Below, piece after piece: positions 55,454 to 64,000 of a stretch of 64,000 nucleotides of DNA. The DNA is from Natrinema hispanicum (GTDB lineage: Archaea > Halobacteriota > Halobacteria > Halobacteriales > Natrialbaceae). The translations under genes were made by a program, and so were the position numbers. The stretch lies in the NCBI RefSeq assembly GCF_004217335.1, contig NZ_SHMP01000004.1:806001-870000 (forward strand), read 5' to 3'. Within the stretch, counting starts at the first letter, position 1, and the number at the start of each line of letters is the position of its first letter. The notes under the pieces were generated by a model. That model was not told the origin of the DNA. It made no database searches and saw only the letters and a list, made by a program, of their open reading frames with translations.

Positions 55454-56392
55454 ATGGGATTCGACGAGATGGACGTCGAGACGATTTGGATGGACGGCGA
55501 ATTCGTCGACTGGGATGAGGCGCAGGTCCACGTTCTCACGCACGGCCTCCACTACGGGTCGGGCATTTTCGAGGGCGCACGCTGTTATGAGACCGAAAAG
55601 GGTCCCGCGCTGTTCCGCTGGGAGGAGCACTTAGAGCGGCTGTTCCATTCCGCAAAGCCCTACGAGATGGACATCAACTTTACGAAGGAGGAACTCACCG
55701 AGGCGACGAAAGAACTCATCCGACGCCAGGAACTCCCCTCCTGTTATGTCCGCCCGATCGCCTACTACGGCTACAACTCACTGGGAGTTAGCCCCAAGGA
55801 CTGCCCGACCCGCACCGCCATCGCGGTCTGGCCGTGGGGTGCCTACCTCGGCGAGGACGCCCTCGAGAACGGCATCGACGTGATGATCTCCTCGTGGCGG
55901 AAACACGCCTCGAGTCAGATCCCGACCAACGCCAAGACGACCGGCCTCTACGTTAACAGTATGCTCGCCGGCGAGGAGGCTCGACGCAACGGCTACGCGG
56001 AAGCGCTCGTCCTCAACAAGGAAGGCCACGTCGCCGAAGGTCCCGGCGAGAACGTCTTCCTCGTGCGCGACGGTGAGATCTACACGCCCGCCCTCTCGGA
56101 GTCGATCCTCGACGGTATCACCCGCGATTCCGTGATTCAGATCGCGGAGGATCTGGGCTACACCGTCCACGACAACGTCTCTATTTCCCGTGGCGAACTC
56201 AACACCGCCGACGAACTGTTCTTTACCGGCTCGGCGGCCGAAGTCACGCCCATCCGGAAGGTCGACAACGTCGTCATCGGCGATGGCTCCCGCGGCCCCG
56301 TGACCGAAGAACTCCAGCAGAAGTTCTTCGAGATCGTCGAGGAAGCCCCCGACGAGTACGCCGAGTGGTTCGAGTTCGTCGACATCGAATAA
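55454..56392 (+). CDS. ilvE: Branched-chain amino acid aminotransferase
   Basis: The 312-residue class IV PLP enzyme moves amino groups between glutamate and the keto acids of Leu, Ile and Val. Its motifs are IWMDGEFVDWDEAQVHVLTHGLHYGSGIFEGARCY, VRPIAYYGYNSLG, the PLP-lysine region NAKTTGLYVNSMLAGEEA and EGPGENVFLVRDG with ESILDGITRDSV. It stands alone. TATA-like CACTTAGTAC about 28 nt before ATG 55454 fits a leaderless mRNA. The two family II repeats lie just upstream of that promoter. Confidence 0.94.
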   Translation: MGFDEMDVETIWMDGEFVDWDEAQVHVLTHGLHYGSGIFEGARCYETEKGPALFRWEEHLERLFHSAKPYEMDINFTKEELTEATKELIRRQELPSCYVRPIAYYGYNSLGVSPKDCPTRTAIAVWPWGAYLGEDALENGIDVMISSWRKHASSQIPTNAKTTGLYVNSMLAGEEARRNGYAEALVLNKEGHVAEGPGENVFLVRDGEIYTPALSESILDGITRDSVIQIAEDLGYTVHDNVSISRGELNTADELFFTGSAAEVTPIRKVDNVVIGDGSRGPVTEELQQKFFEIVEEAPDEYAEWFEFVDIE

Positions 56393-56709
56393 CCGATTTC
56401 CCGCGATAGAACTGGGTATCGGGCTCGAGACGAGCCGCACGACCAAAGTTGGATCTGTTTCTGTCTTCTAAACCTTCGAACATGTGATCGCTGTGGCCGG
56501 GAGCGCGGCTCTCGCAGCTGCTCGAGCCGCGCGACTCGGGGAAGGGCAGGCGAGCAACCGTTTCGACCGCGAGCGAAGCCGAAGGCTGAGCGAGCGGGCC
56601 GACGACCGATCTGTAAGGGAGGGAGGGGGCCTTTGATCGACACTGAGCGGGAGCGAAGCTCCCGCGAGGTCCGAGAGAGGGTAGCTCTCTCGAGATTTTG
56701 CCGAGAGAC

Positions 56710-56747
56710 GTCGCGCTGTGCGGCAGCTCTGCTGCCGTCAGCGCGAC
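56710..56747. terminator. Nested 38-nt hairpin
   Basis: Outer stem GTCGCGCT/AGCGCGAC encloses an inner CGGCAGC/GCTGCCG with loop TCT. It is one of several such structures at the 3' ends of ilvE and the DUF502 gene. Confidence 0.4.
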
Positions 56748-56836
56748 AGACTGTGGTTCGAAACGCCTCCGGCGGTTCGTCATCGAGCAAAACATTCGGT
56801 TTCGCGGACATCGCGAATCTCCGATTCGCTCAGTCA

Positions 56837-56859
56837 CGAAAGACACAAAGTGTCTTTCG
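56837..56859 (-). terminator. Perfect 10-bp hairpin next to the DUF502 stop
   Basis: CGAAAGACAC and GTGTCTTTCG flank a three-base loop AAA, ending 20 nt beyond the DUF502 stop on the minus strand. Confidence 0.45.
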
Positions 56860-56878
56860 AACGACAGCGCAAAGGTCG

Positions 56879-57568
56879 TTAGTCGTCGTCGGTCCGGCTC
56901 GTCTTCGCTTCGTCGATGACGTCGATCGAGATACCGGCGTCCATGCCACGATGGTTCGCATCGCCGAAGCCGGCACTGAGCACACGCGTCAGCGCGTCCT
57001 CGACGTCCTCCTCGAGCTCGGTGATCTCGCTGGGGTCGACTTCGACGACATACCCCGTCGTGATGTTCGGCGAGGTCGGTAGAAACAAGACTTCGCGGCC
57101 GTCGTTGGTCACCTTGCCAGTCTTGAACGCCGTCATCCGGAGTCCCTCCCACGTTTCGATCTTGACCGGTTTCTGGAGCGATTCCTGTTCCCCGAAGGCC
57201 GTTTCGGCGGCCATCTTCGAGGCGTTGTAGACGACCCGGATCACGGGCACCCGATTCGCCAGGTTGTCGACGAGCCGTTCGACCAGCCCGCCGATGGTCG
57301 TCCGCATGAGATAGCCGACCGAAAACGTCAGAATGACGAACACGGTCAGCGCGACGATCACACGGAGGAACTGGGCCACCTGCTCGCGCGTCTGTGCGGC
57401 CTGCGCGCTCGAGCCCGAAATGAGCGGCTCGAGCGCGTCGGCGCTGAGAATTAGCCCCGGTGTCAGACCGGCAACCAGTCCGTAAAGCCAATAGATAGCG
57501 TAGAGCGTGACGAGAATGGGACCCAGGACGACGAGCCCACTGGCGAAGTCCCGTTTCCACGATGCCAT
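56879..57568 (-). CDS. DUF502-family membrane protein
   Basis: The 229-residue protein shows the DUF502 layout: basic N-terminus (ASWKRDFASGLVVLGPILVTLYAIYWLYG), second helix VIVALTVFVILTFSVGYLMR, then a cytosolic domain with VYNASKMAAETAFG, GLRMTAFKTG and FLPTSPNITTGYVVEVDPSEITELE. The GP-x-x-xT in the first helix and SPNITTGYVVEV are hallmarks. The function is unknown; plant relatives affect membrane traffic. The region after 200 ends in a Thr/Asp tail. Confidence 0.9.
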   Translation of the reverse strand: MASWKRDFASGLVVLGPILVTLYAIYWLYGLVAGLTPGLILSADALEPLISGSSAQAAQTREQVAQFLRVIVALTVFVILTFSVGYLMRTTIGGLVERLVDNLANRVPVIRVVYNASKMAAETAFGEQESLQKPVKIETWEGLRMTAFKTGKVTNDGREVLFLPTSPNITTGYVVEVDPSEITELEEDVEDALTRVLSAGFGDANHRGMDAGISIDVIDEAKTSRTDDD

Positions 57569-57689
57569 GTCCTGAAACTCACACTACTGGCTAATGAGCC
57601 CTTCCCTTTGTCGTATTCCGCTGTCGGCATCGACGGTCGGCTCCGGTCGACGGAGACGTTTCAAGCCACTGGCCTGCAAACCAGGGGGT

Positions 57690-59066
57690 ATGAGCCTCGA
57701 GCAGGAGTCCACAGACCGGCGGGCTGATCCGTTGGACGCGTTCCGGCAGTTTTTCGCGCTCGAGCGGGACGTCCTCGTCCTCTCGGTGGCGATGTTCGCC
57801 TTTAGTCTTGGCTTCCAGATGACCGGCCGCTATATGGCCGAGTACATGTCGGCGCTGGGGGCATCCGTGTTCGTCATCGGCCTCTTTGGCACGTTCGGGA
57901 ACGTTATCAGCGCCGTCTATCCGTATCCCGGCGGCGCAATCTCGGATCGGCTCGGCTCGCGATACGCCCTGACGGTTTTTGGCTTCTGCTCGACGCTTGG
58001 CTTTGGCATCTGGCTCGTCGCACCCGCCTTGGCAGACGTCACCGTCGGCCCGACGTCGCTTGCGATCGTCGCGATCTTTCTCGGCTTGCTGCTCGCACAG
58101 GCGTGGAAATCGTTCGGCCTCGGGGCGACCTTCGCCATTGTCAAACAGGCAGTTCCGCCCTCGCAGCTGGCTGCTGGCTTCGCGAGCACCGAGACGTTTC
58201 GCCGGAGTGCCTTCCTCGTTGGCCCGCTGGTCGCTGCCGCGCTGTTCGCGCCGTTCGGCTCGAGTGATAGTGCAGTCCTGGCTGCGTTCCAACTGCTCTT
58301 GCTCGTTGCCGTCGGCTTCGGCGTCGTCGGGACAATCATCCAGCACGTCCGCTACAGCGCCGACGAAGGCAACATCGGGAAGGAGTTCGAGGGGCTCTCC
58401 CAGCTCGTCACCGATCTCCGTGCGATGCCCGACGAACTTCGCCCCTTGCTAATCGGCGATACGCTGGTTCGTTTCGCCAACGGGATGGTCTACGTCTTTT
58501 TCGTCATTGTCGTCACCCGGTTTCTCGAGGTTGGCCTCTCACTGTCGCTGCCGGTGGTTGGCACGATTTCCCTCTCGCCGCAGTCGTACTTCGGGCTCTT
58601 ACTGGGCCTCGAGATGGTCGTCGCCCTGCTGACGATGGTGCCGGTCGCGAAAGCTGCCGAACGCGTCGGGCTAAAGCCAGTCGTCGCGCTCGGGTTCGTG
58701 GTCTATGCAGTCTTTCCGGTCCTGTTGATCAACGCACCCGCCGATCCGGCCGTCCTCGCAGTCCTCTTTGCGTTCTCGGGGCTTCGGTTCGCGGGTTTGC
58801 CGGCCCACAAGGCACTGATCGTCGGCCCCGCCGAACGGGGTGCTGGCGGCCGGGTGACCGGCGCGTACTACCTCCTGCGGAACGTAGTCGTCATTCCGAG
58901 TGCCGCGCTTGGTGGCCTGCTCTGGGACGGCATCTCGAACCCGCTGACGGGCGCACAAGTGTTCGCCGGTGATCCGGTTGTCGCCTTCACCATTGCGACG
59001 GGGATCGGCCTCGTCGGCACCGCGTACTTCCTGCTATTCGGCGAGGAGTTCGATGCATATCGATAG
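57690..59066 (+). CDS. MFS-family transporter
   Basis: The 458-residue protein has 12 helices. Motif A-like GGAISDRLGSRYALTVFGF is after helix two. The N-terminal MSLEQESTDRRADPLDAFRQFFAL is cytosolic; helix one is VLVLSVAMFAFSLGFQM. A second-half motif reads MVPVAKAAERVGLKPVVALGF. The substrate cannot be set. ATG 57690 gives the common N-terminal tail; the frame upstream is open but unlike any family. It is divergent from the DUF502 gene and lies about 120 nt from it. Confidence 0.87.
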   Translation: MSLEQESTDRRADPLDAFRQFFALERDVLVLSVAMFAFSLGFQMTGRYMAEYMSALGASVFVIGLFGTFGNVISAVYPYPGGAISDRLGSRYALTVFGFCSTLGFGIWLVAPALADVTVGPTSLAIVAIFLGLLLAQAWKSFGLGATFAIVKQAVPPSQLAAGFASTETFRRSAFLVGPLVAAALFAPFGSSDSAVLAAFQLLLLVAVGFGVVGTIIQHVRYSADEGNIGKEFEGLSQLVTDLRAMPDELRPLLIGDTLVRFANGMVYVFFVIVVTRFLEVGLSLSLPVVGTISLSPQSYFGLLLGLEMVVALLTMVPVAKAAERVGLKPVVALGFVVYAVFPVLLINAPADPAVLAVLFAFSGLRFAGLPAHKALIVGPAERGAGGRVTGAYYLLRNVVVIPSAALGGLLWDGISNPLTGAQVFAGDPVVAFTIATGIGLVGTAYFLLFGEEFDAYR

Positions 59067-59136
59067 CGACGCTAACCCACGATACCCCGGCGGCTGCTTT
59101 GACGCCTCACGGACTACGGATCGAAGTTCGATGTAG

Positions 59137-62040
59137 TCACGTGGATGCTGTCGCGGGAAGTGTAAACGAGATCGTCGTCCCTTCGCCGGGATCGGAATCG
59201 ACCCAGATGTCCCCGCCGTGGCGCTCGACGATCCGCTTACAGAGTGCCAGCCCGATTCCCGTCCCAGCGTGCTCGTCGTAACTGTGTAGCCGCTGGAACA
59301 CCTCGAAGATGCGCTCCGTGTCGTCCGGGTCGATCCCGATCCCCTCGTCGCAAACCGAGATGACCCAGTTTTCGCGATCACGCGTGGCCGAGATCTCGAT
59401 CGCCGGCGGCTCGTCGCCGCTGTAGGTGATCGCGTTCGACAGCAGGTTCTGAAAGACCTGCCGGAGCTGGCTGACATCGCTCTCGACATGAGGCAGATCC
59501 TCGATTACGATCGTTGCGTCATGTTCGTCGATCCGTATCTGGAGGTCCGCGAGGACGTCCTGAACGACGACGGTCAGGTCGACGGGCTCAAGTGGATTGC
59601 CTCGCGTCTCGATCCGGGAATACTCGAGGAGGGCATCGATCATCTCACGCATCCGTTCTGCGCCGTCGACAGCGAACTCGAGAAACTCCGTGCCGTCATC
59701 GTCGAGGACGTCACCGTAGCGCTGCTCGATCAACTGGAGGTAACTCGTGACCATCCGCAGCGGTTCTTGAAGGTCGTGGGAGGCGACGTATGCGAACTGT
59801 TCTAAGCGCTCATTGGACGCCTCGAGCTTCCGGCGGTACTGCTCGCGCTCAGTGATGTCTTGTATCATGAGCATCCCGGCATAGATCTCGTCGCCGGCGT
59901 TCCGAACGGGAAGCGTATACGCCAGGAGCTCTCGGCCGTGGTATGTCGTTTCGAACGAGGTCGATTCGCCATCGAAGACGGCACGGAAGTGGGGTTCGAT
60001 CTCCTCGACGAAGTCGGCGGGATAGCGCTCGGAGATGGGTGTGCCAACGATGTCGTCTGTGGGAATCTCGAGGTCGTCGAGTAGCTCTCCGCCGACGACA
60101 GTGTAGGTCAGGTCCTCGTCATAGAGCGCGACTGCACCGTTCGGGAAGTTCTCTGCGAGGGTGCGGTACCGACGCTCGCTTTCCTCGAGCGCCTGTTCGT
60201 GCTCTTTGCGCTCCGTCATGTCGCGGACGACGCCGACTCGTTCGCGCATGTCGCCCGACAACAGCGAGAACGTCGCCTCAGCCGGAACGCGATTTCCGTC
60301 CGCTGTTCGGATCGCTGCTTCGACCATCGGCTCCTCGGCGGTTCCTGCCGCCAGTTCCGACTCCACCTCTTTGGCCTGCTCGATGGTCTCGTCGTCGCCG
60401 ACGAGGGAGACGTGCGACCCGAGCAGTTCAGTTCGGGAGTAGCCGGTCAGGTCCGTGTACGCGTCGTTGACCATCGTAAATCGGCCGTCCTCGTCGACCA
60501 CGTAGATGCCGTCGTTGACGGTTTCGACGATCGTCTCGTACTGCTCGAGTTCGCGCTCGTGTTCAACGCGGTCAGTGACGTCACGGACGGTGCCGATTCG
60601 GCCCCGCTCACCGTCGTCGAACTCGAATAGCGTGAACCGGCTCTCGACGATAATCGGATCGCCAGTGGCCAAATATAGTTCCTCTTCGAAGACCGCGACT
60701 GACGACCCAGTGGCCTCCATTTCGGCCTGTTTGGCGTTGGCGATCTCGACGTACTTCTCGCCAAAGACGAGTTCCGCGTGCGATCCGATAAGTTCGTCGT
60801 GGTCGTAGCCAGTCAGCGACGCGAACGCGCTATTGACCGTCGTGAACTGGTGGTCTTCATCGAGGAGGTAGACGCCATCTCCAACGGTCTCGACGATGCG
60901 TTCGTACCGCTCGAGGTCGTGTTCGTATGCTTTGCGGTCAGTGATGTCTCGCGTGACACCGACACGTCCAATTTCGTCGCCGGTCTCGAGGCGGACGAAC
61001 TTGTTGTGGACCGTGAGCGTCTCACTGCCGGGGTCGGTGATGTCCGTCTCGAACTCGATCGAATCACACTCGTCGGCGACCAGTTTGCGCCATTCCGGCT
61101 CATCCGTGTCGACGAACCGGTCCCCGAAGAAGACGGAGCCGTGCGCGCCGAGGAGTTCCGCTCGGGTGTGTTCGCTCATCGAGACGAACGCGTCGTTGAC
61201 GAAGACGAACCGCCCCTCGTGGTCAGTCGTATACACGCCGTCGTCGACGGTCTCGGCGATGCGCTCGAAGCGCTCTAACTCTCGCTCGCGAGTCTTGCGC
61301 TCGGTCACGTCACGGACGGAGACCGTAATACCGGTCTCGGAGGGAAAGAGTGTCGCTTCAATCCACGAGTCAAGCGTGTCGTCGTAGCGGTCGTAGCGCG
61401 TCGATTCCTGGGACTGCATCGCCGTCTGAAACGCTGCTCGGACCGTGTCGTTCTCGGCGGCAGAGGGGAATACGTCCCAGAGGCGCTCGCCGAGCAGGTC
61501 GCCTTCTGAGCGGTGCAAGAGATCCTCGGTGGGACCGTTGATGTAGGTGAATCTGAACTCGTCGTCGACCGCGTAGACCGCGTCGGAGATCCTGTCGAGC
61601 GTGCGCTGAAGTGTTCGCTGGCGCTTCGTCTCGGAGCGATCTCGAGCGATGCCGATCGTTCCCCGAAACTCGCCCCCCTCTTGGAGCGGAGTGAGCCGTA
61701 GTTCGCATGGAATCGTCTTCCCGCCTGCGGTGTGAACGGCGAGCTTGACGGTCCCAATGGTATCGTCGTCCGTTTCGAGACTGCTCGAGATTTCGCGGTT
61801 GATCCGGTCGACATCGTCGTCGGCGAGAAGGAGAGAGATGTGTTCGCCGAGGAGGTCATCGCTGTCGTAGCCGGTCACCTCGACGAGCGTCTCGTTTACC
61901 GCTACGAAGGTCCCGTCGGTATCGAGCTGGTAGATTCCGTCGTCAACCATCTCGACCAGCATCCGATATCGCTCAAGCGCCACCTCGTCGTCGGCATCGG
62001 CCCAGAATACCTCATTTGTGGCGTCCGCCCGTGTGCTCAT
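59137..62040 (-). CDS. Six-PAS sensor histidine kinase
   Basis: The 967-residue protein has no membrane segment, so it is a cytosolic sensor. Six PAS domains follow one another (about residues 15-130, 137-245, 250-370, 375-495, 500-620, 632-740), several with the typical VDEDGRFTMVNDAYTDLTGY pattern. The kinase end has ASHDLQEPLRM with phospho-His near 755, N-box QNLLSNAITYS, G1 DEGIGIDPDD and G2 GTGIGLALCK. No response regulator is next to it, as is common in haloarchaea. TATA-like GCTTATGCC about 28 nt before ATG 62040 supports this start. The signals sensed are unknown; redox or light are options. Confidence 0.92.
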   Translation of the reverse strand: MSTRADATNEVFWADADDEVALERYRMLVEMVDDGIYQLDTDGTFVAVNETLVEVTGYDSDDLLGEHISLLLADDDVDRINREISSSLETDDDTIGTVKLAVHTAGGKTIPCELRLTPLQEGGEFRGTIGIARDRSETKRQRTLQRTLDRISDAVYAVDDEFRFTYINGPTEDLLHRSEGDLLGERLWDVFPSAAENDTVRAAFQTAMQSQESTRYDRYDDTLDSWIEATLFPSETGITVSVRDVTERKTRERELERFERIAETVDDGVYTTDHEGRFVFVNDAFVSMSEHTRAELLGAHGSVFFGDRFVDTDEPEWRKLVADECDSIEFETDITDPGSETLTVHNKFVRLETGDEIGRVGVTRDITDRKAYEHDLERYERIVETVGDGVYLLDEDHQFTTVNSAFASLTGYDHDELIGSHAELVFGEKYVEIANAKQAEMEATGSSVAVFEEELYLATGDPIIVESRFTLFEFDDGERGRIGTVRDVTDRVEHERELEQYETIVETVNDGIYVVDEDGRFTMVNDAYTDLTGYSRTELLGSHVSLVGDDETIEQAKEVESELAAGTAEEPMVEAAIRTADGNRVPAEATFSLLSGDMRERVGVVRDMTERKEHEQALEESERRYRTLAENFPNGAVALYDEDLTYTVVGGELLDDLEIPTDDIVGTPISERYPADFVEEIEPHFRAVFDGESTSFETTYHGRELLAYTLPVRNAGDEIYAGMLMIQDITEREQYRRKLEASNERLEQFAYVASHDLQEPLRMVTSYLQLIEQRYGDVLDDDGTEFLEFAVDGAERMREMIDALLEYSRIETRGNPLEPVDLTVVVQDVLADLQIRIDEHDATIVIEDLPHVESDVSQLRQVFQNLLSNAITYSGDEPPAIEISATRDRENWVISVCDEGIGIDPDDTERIFEVFQRLHSYDEHAGTGIGLALCKRIVERHGGDIWVDSDPGEGTTISFTLPATAST

Positions 62041-62149
62041 TACGCCATAGTGGCCAGTGACAGGCATAAGCTACTCGCCGGTCGTGAGATCCGTCGTCCG
62101 GCTCTCGTGCTCTCGAATTTGACGCTTCCCAGTGCCGTTCGGTTCGCTA

Positions 62150-62259
62150 ATACTGTCGGACAGAACTATTTGAAGATCGCTCGCTCAGATTCGGCCATCA
62201 CCGCCGGCAACAGCCGGTTTTCACGAGCGACTTCTCACTGACTTCTGTCCAACAGTATA
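62150..62259. repeat. Palindromic intergenic repeat, family I, copy 2
   Basis: A 110-bp unit, the same length as copy 1, with ends ATACTGTCGGACAGAA and TTCTGTCCAACAGTAT (15 of 16 pair). It keeps TCACTGACTT next to the right end, as in copy 1 and the half copy. Confidence 0.72.
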
Positions 62260-62283
62260 ACCGCCGGCGAAACCGGTCTGGAG

Positions 62284-63814
62284 CTACGAGATGAACGGCC
62301 GGTAGTAGTACGGGCTGACAAAGCCCTCGAGAACCGCCGCGACCGCAAGCAGGATTCCGATTCCAATCAGGACCCAAAACGCTCGCTCGAGCGTATCCGC
62401 AAGCGCCGTCCGACCGGCGCGTCCTCGCCACGTTCGCCAAGCGCTCCCACCGACGGAGACTCCGAGTGCGCCTGCGACAAGGATCGCCGGAATCTCGAGG
62501 ATGCCGTGTGGGAGGACGAATGCGGCAAGTTCGAGCGGATCGACCTCGAGTCGGGCGAAAATGCCGAGGCTGACGCCATTAAACAGCAACGACACGATCG
62601 CCGGGATCGCGAACGCGGCTCCGGCGTAGGCTGTCGTGAGTGCGACCAGCCAGTTGTTGCCGAACAGGTTCGCTGCCATCGTCGGCGGGAACTCTCCCTC
62701 GAGACGGGCCGCGATCGAGGCCTCGAACGTGCCAACGAAGGGGCCGGCGGCCGCCCATCCCATCCAGAACCCGAGGAGGCCGAGGGCAGCGGCGAACAGG
62801 TGGGTTCCGGGGTGCGTCCGGACGAACCCGATCAGTTCCTGCCAGCCGCGACGGAGTCCGGCCCGAATCCCGTCGCGAAGCGATCGCGTCGGTGGCTCCG
62901 GGGGTCGCAATCGATCCCGATAGCCACAGTAGATGGCAGTCTTCAACAGATCCAGCGCCGGCATGGCAATCAGCGCAGAGAGCAGCGAGCCGACGGTAAC
63001 GATATCGACCAGTGAAAACAGGCCCGTAATCGTCGAGAGCGCAACGAGCACGCCGATCGCGAGCACGTAGTAGAACACCGCGTTCACCGGCTGTGCGCGA
63101 ACGAATCCGAGGACGTTCCGGAGGGCGGCAAACACGCCTGCGTCGTCGACGACGATCGCGACCGGCGCAAACGCAAAGAGGGCACGAACGACGAGCAAGC
63201 TGAGGAACGCGATGAACGCGCCCAGTAGGACGATGGGGATCGCGACGGCCCCCGAACCGGCCGCAAGCGAGACGCCGCCGGCGAACAGCGCCGTGCCGAC
63301 GCCGACGGCACCGAGGACGATCGCCCAGCACAGCAACTCGAGGACGAACAGTCCGAGAACCCGACGCCAGAACCGGGATGCACCGTCGAGCCCGATTCGG
63401 AGTCCGCGACTCCCACGGAGCCGGCCAGTAACAGGCCGACAGCTGGCCTGCGGCGACGACGGCGGACAGCACTGCAAACACTAGCACGCTCGCGACGACC
63501 GAGACGCCGGCGAGTGCGAGCAACGGCGGCGTCACGAGCAGGTCAACAAGCGGGTCGAGTCCGCTGGCCCACGTCTCGAACGCCTCTGGATTCGCGTTGG
63601 GGTTCGGCGGCGACCCGAGGCCGGTCAGGTGGGCGCGGATCGTCTCGAGTCGACCGGTCGCCGAGAGCTGCAGGTAGGCAACGCCGAGCGCGAGCAGTGG
63701 CACGACACGGACGATCGCGGGGACCGCAGCGCCGAGAAGGTACAGCGGCAGGAGATCAGACGGCCGACGACGGAGGACAGCAACGACGGCGGTAACGAAA
63801 TCTGACAGAGCCAT
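62284..63814 (-). pseudogene. SpoIIM-like (stage II sporulation M family) membrane protein, one-base frameshift
   Basis: The first frame from ATG 63814 gives a membrane region MALSDFVTAVVAVLRRRPSDL to AAGQLSACYW, then loses frame at 63421-63426. A second frame goes on RLRGSRGLRIGLDGASRFWRRVLGLF and ends with a SpoIIM-like part (NNWLVALTTAYAGAAFAIPAIVSLLFNGVSLG, VLPHGILEIPAILVAGALG). Deleting one G or C from the GGCC run at 63423-63426 restores about 509 residues with ten or more helices. Haloarchaea do not sporulate, so the role is unknown; perhaps membrane remodelling. The break looks like the other two in this window. Confidence 0.8.
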
Positions 63815-64000
63815 ACTGGCCCTTTGCGTTTATATCAGTTAAATAACTACACTCGCCGATCCGCCGAACTATGAGTCTGCAGGTTCGATCAGCCACCGTT
63901 CGGGGTCACGGCAAACCAGCGTGTGGCTCGAGCGTGAAGCCACTGGGGCCGGTGCAGTCCGGTAGTGACGCCGACCCCGGCAATTGACGACTCGGCGCTT
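63815..64000. other. Promoter region of the SpoIIM-like gene and unassigned edge
   Basis: A TATA-like GATATAAAC lies about 20 nt upstream of ATG 63814. On the plus strand a 38-codon open frame from 63871 to 63987 has no coding signs and is not called. I see nothing else to the window edge. Confidence 0.4.

Larger units (their letters stand above)
56393..56878. other. Hairpin-rich noncoding region between ilvE and the DUF502 gene
   Basis: About 490 nt without a credible gene between convergent genes. I find at least four strong stem-loops: GCGCGGCTC/GAGCCGCGC (56503-56532), GCGGGAGC/GCTCCCGC (56647-56665), a nested stem (56710-56747) and CGAAAGACAC/GTGTCTTTCG (56837-56859). All have short loops. 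It may hold the terminators of both genes or an unnamed RNA. Confidence 0.5.

Noticed and set aside
63871..63987. A 38-codon plus-strand open frame at the window edge
   Set aside because: There is no codon bias, no family and no clear promoter spacing.

Overview
The window is chromosomal DNA from a halophilic archaeon, most likely Natrialbales (Natrinema/Haloterrigena-like; the genus is a guess). It is GC-rich, nearly every protein is very acidic, and several exported proteins carry lipoboxes, some with twin arginines. Many genes have a TATA-like box about 25-30 nt before the start codon, which implies leaderless mRNAs. Archaeal marker genes are present (CTP-dependent riboflavin kinase, the wyosine enzyme Taw1, DUF5800).

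Layout. 1-7.5 kb: envelope and membrane genes (two lipoproteins, CAP-domain protein, YihY-like protein, frameshifted AEC permease, ZIP-like transporter) and an SBP56/methanethiol oxidase gene. 7.9-12.2 kb: tRNA-Val(GAC) and the trpD-F-E-G operon. 12.3-17.1 kb: B12-dependent ribonucleotide reductase (frameshifted as read) and small membrane and zinc proteins. 17.3-19.5 kb: tRNA-Leu(GAG), a DUF420 gene, and a 1,084-bp transposon-like element that carries a lipoprotein gene instead of a transposase. 19.6-25.9 kb: a bactofilin-like protein, then an etfB-etfA-fixC/X operon and a cupredoxin lipoprotein. 25.9-38.8 kb: two complete phosphate (Pst) operons in tandem with three pstS and two phoU genes; all three pstS promoters share a 15-bp box. 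39-42 kb: small membrane protein, taw1, flippase. 42.4-52 kb: a surface-glycan island of four glycosyltransferases and five alkaline-phosphatase-superfamily proteins. 52.3-64 kb: AI-2E-type permease, ribK-ribB, ilvE, DUF502, MFS transporter, a six-PAS histidine kinase and a SpoIIM-like membrane protein (frameshifted as read).

How the genes work together. The trp cluster makes the early tryptophan intermediates. The etf cluster forms an electron bridge from flavin dehydrogenases to quinone. The Pst block should respond to phosphate starvation through the shared promoter box and the two PhoU proteins. The glycan island probably assembles and decorates a surface glycan, with the flippase exporting lipid-linked units.

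The most unusual structures are: the cargo element at 18215-19298, with terminal inverted repeats and a 7-bp target duplication; two families of palindromic intergenic repeats (about 110 bp and about 80 bp), one of which places a 49-bp direct repeat on each side of the glycan island; the pstS promoter box with a nearby phased ACTATAG array; a 12-codon microORF coupled to both pstC and pstA; and three apparent one-base insertions in C/G runs that break otherwise well conserved genes.
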